The position numbers and the translations under genes were made by a program. From Hypsibius dujardini (lineage: Eukaryota; Tardigrada; Eutardigrada; Parachela; Hypsibiidae), in NCBI GenBank assembly GCA_001579985.1, contig LRSR01014029.1, positions 18,272 to 82,271 on the forward strand: a stretch of 64,000 nt of DNA, in the 5' to 3' direction. Numbering within the stretch: the first letter of the stretch is position 1; every line of letters starts with the position of its first letter. The notes under the pieces are model-generated. The model searched no databases. It was not told the origin of the DNA and saw only the letters and a list, made by a program, of their open reading frames with translations. Positions 32,553-44,508 of this stretch are shown piece after piece.

Positions 32553-34192
32553 ATGAAAATGCCATCTCAGCTGCTGATGGTCTGCTCAGGAGTTGCGTTG
32601 TGTTCGCTAATAATAAGCAGCAGCCATGCACAAACATACGCCAGCACAGGCAGCACTCCCTGCCCAGGAGCTGGGACTCTTCCCAGCGTCCTACGCGTCT
32701 CCATTATTCCGGTAAGTTTCCTTTCCTCTTCTCGAAGATTTCATTTTGAAGAGAATCAAGTCCAGCATAAATAATCTGCACATCACTCCGAAAAAGAACG
32801 TTATTGCCCAGCCAAAAATACGTTCCTCATACATTTCTTATTTGATCCGATGTTTTAAAAACCTAGTCCTTGGAGAGCGATCTTTTGGACTCAAAACAGT
32901 ACTCCCTTTTCAATAAGACAATAACAATTTTTTCAACAATAAAACGACTGGTTTTAAAACATCCTTTTATATTATCTTTTTCTCGTTTGCATTAACATTG
33001 CCCTTCAAAACTAATAATTGCTGTTTTTGTTGACGTAGGAAGATCAGACCGGATTCTTTTTGGAACTGCTGGACGCTCTGCAAACCCATACCGGAATCCC
33101 CTACAAAGTCACGAACCGCACGGACCTCACTAATTTCGGCCAGCAAAACGCTGATGGCTCCTGGACCGGAAGCTTGCTTGGTGAGCTGCTAGCTGATGTA
33201 AGTAGAGCAGAGGCATTATGAGGCGGGACGTGTGTCCGACGTGTCAGTCTTCAACCGTTTAAGAATCGTATATTCTTCCAATCGCAGAGGGCAGATTTAG
33301 TGGCCAGCGAGTTTACGATTACATCGCTTCGCCAGAGTGTTTTGGATTTTCTTCTTCCCCTGGGCTCATATCAGCTGGAGATCCTTGCAAATGCACAGTT
33401 CGGAGTGAACACAAGTGGACTGCAGTACTTGAGCTTTGACAACGCAGACCTAACCTACCTCAAGGTAAAGAACATGTGATGCGAGAGTTCCGGATGCGCG
33501 GAAGGATAGGCATAGTGGACTGTTTGCCGGGGGAGAGGGAGCTATTTTTTTTGGGGGCAATCCTGTTTTGAATTAATCAAAATTACAAAAAAATTGAGCC
33601 CTCTTTGATGAAGGGGTAGTTACGAAGTTATTCTCGAAGCAGTTGCCTTAGTGCCCCTCCCCCCTTGAACATACGAACGATCACATTTAAGACCTGAACC
33701 TTTTCTTCTTCTTCTTCTTCAAGAACTCTAAGAATCCGGACTATCGAGCCATAGCCGCCAATATCGAAGCCGGTCGGCCCGCCTCCATTTTATCGAACGA
33801 CCAAGCAGGCCAAAATGCAGGCATCGCTAAGGTGCTGGGAGGCAACTTTGCTTTTATTCTCAGCGACCGAGATGTGGCCGGTGCGGTGGCAGCCAATCCC
33901 GGAAAGCTGGTCCGCGTCCCCTCACCGTTAGGCACGTTCTCCTGGAGTGTGCCCATCCAGCCAGGTATACAGCACATCTCTTGTGCTTTGTTCTATTCGA
34001 TCGAAACGCCTTTTTCTGTACCCGTTCTCGTCTCTTCTCTTCTCCTGGCTGTTCTACTAATAAACTCCTACCGTAATTCACCCTTTTTTGAGCATAGGAT
34101 CGCCGTTTCGAGTGAAGCTGAACGTGGCGTTACTGCAGCTCGCAGAGGAAGGACTGCTCTCAGCACTCATTGCCAAGCATCCGGAACTTTAA
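32553..34192 (+). CDS. Secreted, pore-less ionotropic glutamate receptor ligand-binding-domain protein (5 exons)
   Basis: Exons 32553-32711, 33039-33197, 33288-33464, 33724-33964 and 34098-34192 join in phase (0, 0, 0, 1) to 276 aa. After a signal peptide (MKMPSQLLMVCSGVALCSLI) the S1 half follows: VLRVSIIPEDQTGFFLELLD, then GSWTGSLLGELLADRADLVA and FTITSLRQSVLDF. The Arg corresponds to the iGluR residue that grips the ligand carboxylate. The S2 half follows directly: GGNFAFILSDRD, then FSWSVPIQPGSPFRVKLNVA and LQLAEEGLLSALIAKHPEL. In true receptors S1 and S2 are separated by M1-M3 and the pore and followed by M4; here there is no hydrophobic membrane span. The product should be a free clamshell binding protein. 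A ligand is not deducible. An AATAAA at 34216 follows the stop. Confidence 0.82.
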
Positions 34193-34215
34193 ATAGATAA
34201 ATAGCTGAATAGATA

Positions 34216-34221
34216 AATAAA
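34216..34221 (+). terminator. Polyadenylation signal of the iGluR-like gene
   Basis: AATAAA within GATAAATAAATAAC, 24 bp after the stop codon. A second AATAAA lies at 34340. Confidence 0.5.
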
Positions 34222-34912
34222 TAACTCACTTTATACATAATTAATGTTTCTTCTTTGTAACGTTTTCTATTGTCTGATAATCTTGTCAAATGATGCGATG
34301 CCTGATGAGGCCTTTTTTCTCACAATGAGGAAATTGATGAATAAATCGAGTTTCAGACTCTGGTCTTGATTGTCTTTATGGGCGGGAAGATTCTACTGAA
34401 GATTGGGTATTCTAAAAGCGCTGTCACATCCTCGTACTAGACTGTATGGTAGGAACCATTCCGCGTCAATATTGACTCCATAGTTCGCGAGAACACTCGT
34501 GCTGAACTTTTTGACACTGCCAAAGCGGAAAGATTTCCCTTTCAACTTTATTTTTATATGAAGCAAAAACTACTCCGTCCATCGCGCGAAAAGTCCGTCA
34601 CGCGCCTTTGAGGACAAATAACTAGAATACACCAAAAAGCAACAGACATTGACGTGCGTATCCTCTTCATTTCGGCATAATATTTTCCAGATTACAACGC
34701 ACTCTCTGTCAAAGATACTAGCAGAGACGACATTACATTATCGTATCCCGACAACGCATCGACGACAGCTCTCAACTGACTAGCACACTTTAACGGGATC
34801 CTAACTCAAGACTGAAATTTCAGTTTCTATTCCCTTGAATCCCAATTTAATTCAGTCCAGTATACGAATCACCTTTTCCCACAAGTCCAACGCTACTTAT
34901 CAACCAAAAAAC
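34222..34912. other. Spacer
   Basis: About 690 bp with no gene recognised. Confidence 0.35.
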
Positions 34913-35039
34913 ATGAAGGTGCTGCTGCTACTGGTGGCTCTTGCTGGGTTCTGTTTGTAGATACGGTGAGTACGGCAATCAGTGCTCCAGGGTGTGCAAA
35001 GGCACCTTCCTGGAATGTAACTGGAATATGCATGGTTAA
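34913..35039 (+). pseudogene. Short cysteine-rich secreted peptide, apparently frameshifted
   Basis: The ATG at 34913 opens a good signal peptide (MKVLLLLVALAGFC) but meets TAG at 34958. In the next frame, overlapping the end of the signal, a Cys-containing stretch (YGNQCSRVCKGTFLECNW) runs to TAA at 35037. A one-base shift or an unseen splice separates the two. About 200 bp further on, another Cys-bearing stretch (NSCGFRSDSEEC; 35195-35250) may be related. Family unknown. It may be a broken gene, or noise beside a true small exon. Confidence 0.3.
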
Positions 35040-38000
35040 CCCTGTGCATAAAACAACCAAATATAGATAGATTCAATAAAAAGTACCACTTCGGAGGTTT
35101 GATTGTCCGATGCTTGGTGTGTAATATCGATAACGTTTTTTCCTTCTTCCTAAACGGGAATGTCTGTGGGCATAAACGTTGTCTGTTGCCATTTTCGCGG
35201 GCAATTCTTGCGGATTCCGCTCTGATTCGGAAGAATGTGAGTAGACTATCTTTGAGGATTACGTGTACTTCTGTGACGGCCAGGATGCGTCACCTGACAA
35301 TAAGGACCATTGCAATGTTTCGGGCTGCCAGGGGAACCACCCATTAGGAGGTGACAACGGTGTAATCTAACATTGATAGAACGTAGAATTGTCAAGTTGT
35401 TTCTTCTTCTTCTGACAAGCCATCTGTGCTGCAGTATCCGGTCTAAAGGTGTTAGAGAAATAAAACAATGAAGTAGTCACAGAGGTCGCATTTATGCGAG
35501 CCCGTATACGTATTGAGGCCTGAAGCCCCGCACAGGAATAAGTTCAACGGCAGGTGGCGCAACCGAGACAGTGGACCGCCGTACGAGAGAAGAGACATAG
35601 ACAGACATATATAAACACAAACAGGCAGGCGACAGGATGACAGAAACAGACAGGTGGCAGACAGACAGACAGACAGACAGACAGTCAGGCAGGCAGGCAG
35701 GCAGGCAGACAGGCAGTCAGAAAATCAGAATTGTTAGGAAAGAGCACCCGAAGCAAGGCTCAGATGACTGGCATGAATCTTCATGCTCTAACTCTGTTAA
35801 AGCATAAAGCATCCGTCGATCCGAAGTACAGTATACGTCATCATTCCGCATTTAAACTACCCGATTACAATATGTACCCTTCATTTTGAAAACTCCCTAC
35901 TTCCGCAACTCGTGCGCATAGCGATCCCCATCACAAAGGGTCAAGGAAAGCGATCGATGAAGACGTCGACACGAAAGAAAAAAATACGAGATAAGATTAA
36001 CATATACAACCGCACCCCGGAAACATTTTCTTTCCGCAGTTCTGAGCACGGCACGAGACTCCAAGTACCTACATATGCGCCCGTCTCTCTCTCAAGCGAA
36101 CTGTGGCGAATCCTTATTCCTTCCGGGTTCCGCTACGGGTTCCCAGAATAATCAAGCACCCCCGTTCAAATGCATAATTCAAGGTTAAACGCAAGACCAC
36201 CCAGCGACACTAGCGGCAGCAGCTGATATCAGCCCGTACCACGATCACGCCAAGGCAAAAGGGGAGATCTATAAACATGAATATACGACCCAACACGGGA
36301 AGCAAGCAAGCCAGCAAGCCGTCAATTTCCTCTCCCTCTCTGTATATACGTCGCATCTCGCTGTGGCACGGTCCCGCTGTCTGGCTCTCTCCAGAGAATT
36401 ACGTGTGCTGGAAAAGTGCGGAACTGACGCTCTCCCCTTCTCTCTCTCTCATTCGCGGTCGTCCTGCCTGGATCTCTCCCCTTTCTCCCCCCTCCCGTTT
36501 TTAATACAAACCCATGCAGTTTCCTCCCTGCACCCTAGTCGCGTCTGTCTGCCTGCCTGCCTGCCTGCCTGTCTGCATGTGCCTGCTTGTCTGCCAGAGA
36601 GAGAAAGTATGATCACATCCTGTTGGGCCTTTTTGTTGTCTGTGTGTTTTCATTCCTCAGCACACACACACACCGTTTAGCGTTGAACGAGTACCGCAAC
36701 AAGAGTGATGGGGAAAGGCAAATAAAACATCGACCGTATAGGCGTACTTTTTTGCCCATTCGTTTTGCATTTTTTTACGACCCTCTCAACCCAATCAGGA
36801 TATAACATATCTGTGTGATTGCTGCTGCTTTTCGCGTGCTTTTCATCCCTTCCTTTTTCCGATGTGGAGGGTTGCTAATTGCAGTTGAAGGTCTCCGAGT
36901 CCCACACGTTCATTACAGCAAGGGGGTCAGAGCTCTCGATCTCTTTCTGTCTTTCTACTCTTGGATCATCAGCCTCAGACATCTCTCCCAACAGAACATA
37001 GAACCAAGGTCGTGCGGCGGCACACACACACACTCGCACGTCGGTTGCGTCAGACGGGATTATACAATTCTTCCAGTTCAACTGTCATTGACGGCGATCG
37101 CGACTACACCACCCTGGCCACATGCTAATTAACCCTTCCTTGTGGGATGGGAATTAATGCTGAAAGCTGCTGCTGTACGGAGTTGTAACATTTTATCCCC
37201 CCCCCCCTCACGGCTGTCTGATTCAATCGAGCTGGTAAGCGATGTGTGGAGACATCTCAGATTTGATTTATAAAGATGCTGAAATACATGTGAATATATT
37301 ATTTATATATTATTTATATATTATTTATATATTGTTTATATATATGTATCGCATTTCTATAATTGCCGGAATTGACGAATCTAAATATATATTTTGCCTA
37401 CCAACGCGGGATCAAAACGCCTCTACAAAACTCACAAAACTTCAATATGCCATCGTTAATTTCTGGCTGGCATTTTTGGGCTAAAATAGTTCGACAAAAG
37501 TGTTAACAATTCAATGTAGAGTTGGTTAATTTGATACGATCATTTTTCAGTTTAAGTTAAATGAACATACTAATGGCCAGTTATATTTATGATCTTAATT
37601 TTTTATTAATGTTGGAATTTCTTGATCAAATTAAAGGCCGAAATGGAAACAAAATGGGGACAAAATATTGTTATACTGTTTGTTGTGATTTTGAAAAATA
37701 CTCTGGATACAACTACTTTTCGTTTTTAGGATCCACTGAAATATGACAGGGCTTTCTGTAGTTTTTTTCTTGGGAACCCAACGAAGAAGAAAATCAGAAA
37801 ATAGGGAACGTGGGTGGGTGGGGGGATTGATGTAGAGTTGAATTTGTATTAAGTTTGCTGATCGCCAAAGCAATGTTCAAGACGAATTTTGTCTCAATAT
37901 CTTGAATTTCCGTTTATTGTGTAAAGGTTTCTTAGTGGATCTGAGAATTATTGACAATTCATTTCAACTGAACGCCCCTCGGCCCCCCCCCCCAGCCACG

Positions 38001-38267
38001 GGCTCCGGTATACCACGAACCACATACCAAGACAAAGGGTTCCACGACGGGGAATTTGTATGCATAGAACTTGAGCCGCATTCATTAAGCCCGTTGAAGG
38101 GGAGGGTGGGCGTACTCTTCTGAGGGAAAATTAAATGTTTTGATGGGACGCTGATCAGTGTGTGGGGAGATTTTATTAGGGGGGAAAAGTCGATTCTCCA
38201 GGCAAACTGCCGGGGAGATTGAGCGAGCGAGGGAAAGGGGAACAGGGTCTGCCGTGACGGTCGATCG

Positions 38268-38313
<46 letters not shown>

Positions 38314-39002
38314 TTTGTGTGTGTCCTCTGTGTGGGGAAAAACTGGGTATGTGAGAATGGAACACACACAAGGCGCGCGTGCGTACCGGAACCGTTGCCG
38401 ACCGAACGGGGAGCTGAGCGCGGATCGAGTATCGGAAAAAGTATATTCGTTGACGATCGTTCAATACTATATCGCCATACTGTGTTGTGAGTGAAACTGA
38501 GATGTAACTCAGGGTGGAGGGAAAGTTTGCATGTCGATCGTGTTTATCCTGTCATGTGAGAGGAGAGACGGCAGCATACTGTAGCACGTCTGGAACTCAG
38601 TTGAACGATTTGAGATTTTACGGCGACAACGCCACTGTAGAACCGGGAAGAAGTAAAAGTTTATGTCTGTGTATGATCAAGTTGATCCGGAGGCAGGGCG
38701 AAACAAGTGCGGGCACACAGGTAGACATGCAGATAGACAGACAGATAGACAGACAGACCGCCAGACACACACAGACACACACAGACACAAACAGAGACAC
38801 AGACAAAGACACAGACAGACACACAGACAGACAAACAGACAGACACACAGATAGACAGGCAGACACACAGACACACAGACACACAGACACTCAAACAGAC
38901 ACACAGACACACAGACACACAGACAGTCACACAGACACACAGACACACAGACACACAGACACACAGACACACAGACACACAGACACACAGACACACAGAC
39001 AC

Positions 39003-39034
<32 letters not shown>

Positions 39035-39469
39035 CCAGATAGACAAAGAGACAGAGAGACCGGCAGACAGGCAGACAGATGGACAGACAGACAGATGGAC
39101 CGACAGACGGACAAGCATGCAGGAGAATAACTGAGCCATACCATCTGTTACGTAAGCGATGACAACATTTCTGCGTAATAAACTTTTAAAGGGCATGTTT
39201 TATATAGGCTTCCATAGACAGGAAACACTGAAGCAGCACAAAAGTCCCAAGTATTAAATTTAAACTTTAACGGAAGTAGCGATCAAACTGACTACGGACC
39301 GACAGACAACTCACCAGCCATTTAGCACGACATCATACAATTAAAGGAGAGGCAACAGGAGCACTTAGGAGCGCTAAATTGTTTTTGACCGAACATGCCT
39401 GTCCTCCTGCCTCGCCATTTAGCCGGGCAATTTACGATCTTCCCATGTGTATTTGACAAAACTTTTGTC
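35040..39469. other. Gene-poor 4.4 kb with microsatellites
   Basis: No supported gene. Contents: CAGA/CAGG repeats at 35580-35725; CTGC/CTGT repeats at 36540-36600; an AT-rich TATTATTTATA tandem repeat at 37296-37345; a (TG)n tract at 38269-38312; and a long CAGACA array at 38735-39115. All longer open frames here are repeat translations (Ser/Val/Cys/Leu or Thr/Asp/Arg/Gln patterns). Confidence 0.5.
38735..39115. repeat. (CAGACA)/(CAGACACA) microsatellite array
   Basis: About 380 bp of CAGA, CAGACA and ACACAGAC units with few interruptions; the longest stretch is strict ACACAGAC at 38925-39005. It is open in several frames on both strands only because of its periodicity. Confidence 0.9.
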
Positions 39470-39614
39470 TATAAAAGGCAACTGTGCTATGACAATTCGT
39501 CGCTCACTTTACTCTCACAAGTCAGTCAACTTACCGAAAATGAAAATTGTCTCCACTTCAACAGCACTTTCCGTTTATTTCCTGAACGTTTTTTGTTGTT
39601 GCCGCAATTTCTAA
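39470..39614 (+). promoter_or_regulatory. TATA box followed by a short signal-peptide-like ORF
   Basis: TATAAAAGG at 39470 is followed by TCACTTT (39504) and TCAGTC (39522), possible initiators. The ATG at 39540 opens a 24-codon frame (MKIVSTSTALSVYFLNVFCC) that looks like a signal peptide, then TAA at 39612. A neighbouring frame continues with PGKCPPAVGVNC (39650-39690), reminiscent of the first part of a WAP domain. It may be a small secreted-protein gene, intact with an unseen splice or broken by a shift. Confidence 0.3.
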
Positions 39615-40127
39615 CATTTATTTTGGGAATTATATTCCTACATTCTTGGCCTGGAAAATGTCCGCCCGCGGTCGGTGTAAACTGTCGTCTTCGAAGGCGC
39701 TGATTAGTCTTCCAGACATGCACAAGGTCAGCCACTGTGTGTACCATTAAGTCAATTCATGAGGTCTGTTTTACTGTTCTCAAGCATGGGGTAATTTGTC
39801 CATTCAAAGGCAGGGATGAGAGTATGATGTAAGACGTCATAGACGCTTCCTTAAACTAGGGCTTCATCATGTGAATCAAAATCATCTCTCCTCTCTCTGG
39901 ATACAGATCGCCCTTGCAGAAAGGTCGCGTGATGAGCAGAGCCAGCGGGGCGACTTAATTGTTAATCCCACCAGCAAATTCCAATTTGAAAGGGATGATT
40001 AAATGTGAGGCCACTTAGAATTTCAAAGGCACGGATAGGTCAAGATTATATTTCGGTGGAAAATATTTAGGGAAAACCGGAAACTGTCGATCTATATATG
40101 TGTATGCCCGCAGGTGAGCTGTATGCA

Positions 40128-40340
40128 CAGTAAGCGACAGAATTTAATCTAATGGCAGGTCCCAGAGATGGGTAAAAGGGGCGGGGCACGGGTAATACTT
40201 GAACAATCAACTGATCAATCAGCGGAGCTCCCGAACAATCGGAGCTGAGTTGTTTGGTTGATTGTTCAAGTATTATCCCTGCCCCGCCCCTTTTGCCCAT
40301 TTCCGGGACCTTCCGTTAGATTACATTCTGTCGCTTACTG
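40128..40340. mobile_element. 213-bp near-perfect palindromic (foldback) element
   Basis: The left arm begins CAGTAAGCGACAGAATTTAA, and the inverted right arm begins CAGTAAGCGACAGAATGTAA. Inner pairs include AAAAGGGGCGGGGCA with TGCCCCGCCCCTTTT, and TACTTGAACAATCAAC with GTTGATTGTTCAAGTA. Arms are about 95 nt with a short centre. CAGT ends suggest a Tc1/mariner-type MITE. The right flank begins TA; the left flank is GCA. Confidence 0.7.
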
Positions 40341-40885
40341 TAATATTTCGCTCTTAATTTCAGTTTATTCCTTTCTCCGGTTATTTATGTCTAAAATTTG
40401 AAGAATTGTGCCGGTGATTTTATTGTCGCGGAACGTGTGCGCTGTATGTGACTACGAATCTAGCGGAGAGCTACTTGGAAAAATAATTTTATTGAAGGGA
40501 TAAAAGTTTTTCAAGATGAAAAATGACTTCGCTTAATTACGACTGGTTTCAAATAGTAATTCCATTTTTAGGACCTCTAAACAAAATATACAAAATCACA
40601 CTCACAGCGTAATATTATGGAATGATTTAATGCATTATATCGCTCTTGTTATACTGTACTGTACTGTCGCGTTAGCTTCGTGCAACAAACACAGCATTTT
40701 CAGTATATACTGCCCAGGCATAACGCACGAAATGGGGGGGGGGGAATCGTCCGAAGGCGGCGCTACAGGTGCGCGAAACTGACGCGGCATTACAGTATTC
40801 GAATTTATATTAAAAATTTAAAGAAATATGTGGGTGAATTAATTGTCAAGGATTGTTGCAGATGAAAAATGGTTGTATTCAATTA

Positions 40886-41160
40886 CTGTACGCTCCCGAT
40901 CTCAAGGGTCAATTATGCCCCACCCCCGCTGATTCACATCAAGCTTCAGCGGATCGTTCAATTCCGTTCACTTGTCCGTGATTGGTCCGTTGGTTTTTGC
41001 CTGACAGGCTATGCTACCTTGCTTGATTGAAATGATGATTTCGGCTTCAAAATTTTCAAGTCAATAAAGTTTAAGTGAATCTGAATGAACAACCAAGCGA
41101 GCGACGGAACGTGTTTTCGGGCCGGACCTAAAAACGATCCTTGAGATCGGGAGCGTACAG
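40886..41160. mobile_element. MITE with TA target duplication, second copy of the 22640-22917 family
   Basis: Ends are CTGTACGCTCCCGATCTCAA and its inverted counterpart CTGTACGCTCCCGATCTCAA, flanked by TA on both sides. It is related to the intron element at 22640-22917 through CCCGATCTCAAGGG and the following GCCCCACCCC. It has no coding capacity. Confidence 0.8.
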
Positions 41161-41875
41161 TATGTGTGGTTTCGAAATGTAATTCTGTGATGTAGAATTT
41201 TAGACGAACACAAAAAATGAGTAGCATAATACCAAGTGATTTAACGTAATAAACAACTAATTTCACATTTCACTGTTTGTTTAAAATTTAAAGAAGAAAA
41301 TTATGTTGGTGTTACTTTACTGTCGAGGGGGGGGACATCATACTGAAATGTGACTACAAAAGTACTGATTGATTTTGCATTTTTGATCCACCGTATATTA
41401 TGACTGCAGTGAACCACAGGGTGTGCAGTCATAATGCACGGGTGGTTCTAAAACGCAGCCCCAAATGATGGAGACAGCACAGTACTGTACCAACGTAAGC
41501 GGGGCACCTAAATGCGCGTCATATGAAACCGGAGGAGGGAAGACTTCCTCGTAATAATATTAGACCATAAGACACGTTCTCGCATCAGTTTCGTTGACCT
41601 GGTACAATAATGTGAATTGTCTTGACAAGTGAGCTCAGTCCAAGACATGAGAATCACCTCTTATGTATAAAATAGGACATAATCAGTTGCAAAGTGCAAT
41701 GCAAACCACTTAAACGAGCGAATGTGAAAGAGCTGGATAAAGAACCCAAATTCAAGAGTGTCCTATCACCTTTTATTAACGATTTTTTTCCAGTTCACGC
41801 AAACCCTTTCTAATTGTGGAAATTAATAAGTATAAGAAATAAATTGTGTTTTTATTGTTGCATTTTGTTTTGTAG

Positions 41876-43294
41876 AAACTTCTTCGGCCGGAGGAGATTG
41901 AGATCGAGAAGGAGGCCGCCAAACTAGCGAAGGAATCGGAGAAGGCCGTTGCTCAGACCCGGCGGTCGGCCTTCGAAGCCGCCTCGAAGAACCCATTTCA
42001 GCGGAAGAAATCGAGACTTGACCCCAAATCGGAAGCGAGAGCGCGTGCTCACCGAACCCGCTTCATTTTGGGCGTCGCCATGCCGGAACAGAGTAATGAC
42101 TATCGAGTGGTGGTCTTCGGAGCCGGAGGAGTCGGCAAGTCTTCCATGATACTGCGGTTTGTCAAGGGAACCTTCAGGGAGGCGTATATACCCACGATAG
42201 AGGACACGTACACGCAGGTTAGTTATCTCGTCAAAACCTTTAATTATCTTCCGCACGTTTGCAGTCAGGGTCGAGAGGCCATCGATTTCTATATTTCACC
42301 GCTGGAACTCCGCGTGCTTCACTGTTTACATGTGTCTATAAAGTGGCATACCACCGCTCTTCGCCATCCCTGTCTGGATATGGGTGTCAGTGTCTGTGTC
42401 TTTGTCTTTGTCTATGCCTGTGTCTGTGCCTGTGTCTGTGTCTGTGCCTGTGTCAGTGGATGTGTCAGTGCTTGCGCAGGTGTCTGTATCCGTGTCTGTG
42501 TCTGTGATTGTATTTGTGACTGTTTCTTATTCAGTGTCTCTGCCTGTGTCTGCCTCGTGTCTATGTCTTAGTCAGTGCCTCTGCCTATGTCTGTGTCTGT
42601 GCCGGTCTCGTATCAGTGCCTGTATCTGCGTTTGGGTATCTGCATCGTTGACCCACTGCAAATCCAAATATCTCTGTAAGTTTCGTTTTTAGCTCCACAA
42701 AAAAATTCTACTTTTTCAGGTGATAAGCTGCGACAACAATGTCTGTACCCTGCAAGTGACGGACACCGCCGGATCGCACCAGTTTCCCGCTATGCAGCGA
42801 CTCTCAATATCTCGCGGTCACGCGTTCATCCTTATTTACTCCATATGTTCCCACTCCAGCCTGGCCGAACTCGTACCCATATACCAGTCCATTAGGGAAA
42901 TTAAAGGCGCAGAGGCGATGCCTTCCGTGCCTATCATGGTCGTCGGAAACAAATGTGATGATGCGCACCGCGAGGTGAGGCTATAACATTTATATCGAGA
43001 TGCGAAAAATCAGTCGAAGGTTGTGGCCAGACAAGGATAAATATACAGAAGTACAACTTGTAGACATAGACGTTAGACATTGAAACAAATGCAGAGGCAC
43101 TGCCAGACAGCCAAACAACCTGTGGACTAACCCGGAACAGCACGAGCAAGGGCAGGCATAAGAAATAATGCCAAAAAAGATCACTGATTGACAAGGGAAG
43201 ACAATCGTTGACATGCAGACATACGTACAGACAAGCAAACAGACCGATGAAGAGAGCCAGAGACAGACAGACAGACAAGCAGGCGGCAATCAGG

Positions 43295-43350
<56 letters not shown>

Positions 43351-43728
43351 TAAACGGCATTGAATGACACAGACATTGATAATGATGTCCATCACGAAGA
43401 TTGTTCAGACAAAGACAGCCGCAGTCAGACAGATGAAGACAGATAACTCAGTTCAAACAAATTATCTGGGCGGAGCCCGTGTCTTAATATTCGTGGGCCG
43501 ATTATATACCGTAACTCCTTGTTGCAGGTGACGACAGAGCTTGGAAAGAAAACCGCAACCAGCTGGGGCTGCGGTTTCATCGAGACCTCCGCTAAGACTT
43601 CCCACAACATCACGGAACTCTTCCAACAGCTCCTACAGATGGAGAAGAAGCGAAAAATGTCCCTCAATCTGGGTGACAAGAAAGCAAAAGGCTCAGAGAA
43701 ACTCAAAGGCAAATGTTTAATAACATAG
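41876..43728 (+). CDS. DIRAS: Di-Ras family small GTPase
   Basis: Coding exons 42080-42217, 42720-42974 and 43528-43728; standard start [17 protein letters not shown] at 42080 gives 197 aa. P-loop GAGGVGKSS, switch [10 protein letters not shown], switch [21 protein letters not shown] and ETSAK specificity motifs, and C-terminal KGKCLIT with a prenylation CAAX box (CLIT). The SHQ in switch II, where Ras has the catalytic Gln, and the [12 protein letters not shown] start are Di-Ras signatures; low GTPase activity is known for the family. The acceptor-bounded first exon starts at 41876, and the 68 codons before the ATG are open and in frame (Glu/Lys/Ala-rich), so the listed span includes them. 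Whether they are translated is uncertain. Introns carry TGTCTG and CAGACA repeats. Confidence 0.92.
42380..42620. repeat. TGTCTG microsatellite in Di-Ras intron
   Basis: Degenerate (TGTCTG)n, with TGTGCC variants, within the first coding intron. Confidence 0.85.
43245..43350. repeat. CAGA microsatellite in second Di-Ras intron
   Basis: (CAGA)n with GGCA interruptions; the purest part is 43309-43350. Confidence 0.85.
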
Positions 43729-44475
43729 GGATATCCCCTCAATTCGATGCATAGACATATCCATTATGAGGCTTTCTGTTGTATTTCCCACGCTGTCTGT
43801 ATTAGGTTTTCTTTTCTGTAGCTTCTGTGCTCCTTTGAACAATGCGTAAACTGTTTCAGAAACCTTTGCTGGCAAATAGTAAATGGTTGCGGATTACAAA
43901 ATGTTCGATGTCTAAACATTGTGGGACTGTCTGAAAAACGCAAGCTACTCAGACAAACTGATCAATTCAGCGTTTGAAGGAAGCATCAAACGGATTGTGA
44001 TTTTGATTTGATATGAAAATAATATTTCAGGGCCAGGCTGAAAATTAGATCGCCCACGAAAAGGGTCGGCGGATCAATCCTGCGAGGATAACCAGAGGTC
44101 TCACTCTACTTAGATCCCATTACCACGTAGATCAGTTTCTCCATCAGATTGTTGCAGTGCTAACGACCACTCTAAAAAACAGTTGAAGGACAATATATAA
44201 CTTCCACGGATAGGAAAAGAACCTGGAATACAGAATAAAAAACGGGCAGACGGACAAAGAGACAAAAAGAGACAAAAAGACAGAAAGATCGATACTTACA
44301 ATCAGGTACAGGCAGGCGAACAGACAGACACACAGAATGAGGGATAGGGACACAGTTAAATAGGACATGCATACGCAGAAGGAGAGAAAACCAAACATTC
44401 TCAGACCGACAGCCAGACAGACCGACAAAGGCAAACAGACAGAGAGACAACACAGAAAGACTGAGAGACAGACTA

Positions 44476-44508
<33 letters not shown>

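Larger units (their letters stand above)
39704..41875. other. Spacer with two inverted-repeat elements
   Basis: No gene recognised apart from the two elements listed separately (40128-40340 and 40886-41160). It is the upstream region of the Di-Ras gene. Confidence 0.4.

Noticed and set aside
32553-34192. Fasciclin or bacterial periplasmic binding protein as identity of the five-exon gene
   Set aside because: The GSWTGSLLGELLAD, FTITSLRQ and SPFRVKLNVALLQLAEEG motifs match iGluR S1/S2 better; introns exclude a bacterial contaminant.
38735-39115. CRISPR-like regular repeat array
   Set aside because: No unique spacers of constant size; simple-sequence repeat in a eukaryotic genome.
38514-39196. 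Long open frames on both strands across 38.5-39.2 kb (Thr/Asp/Arg/Gln-rich and Cys/Leu/Ser/Val-rich)
   Set aside because: They are translations of a CAGACA/CACAGA array, open in several frames at once; no start context, no domain.
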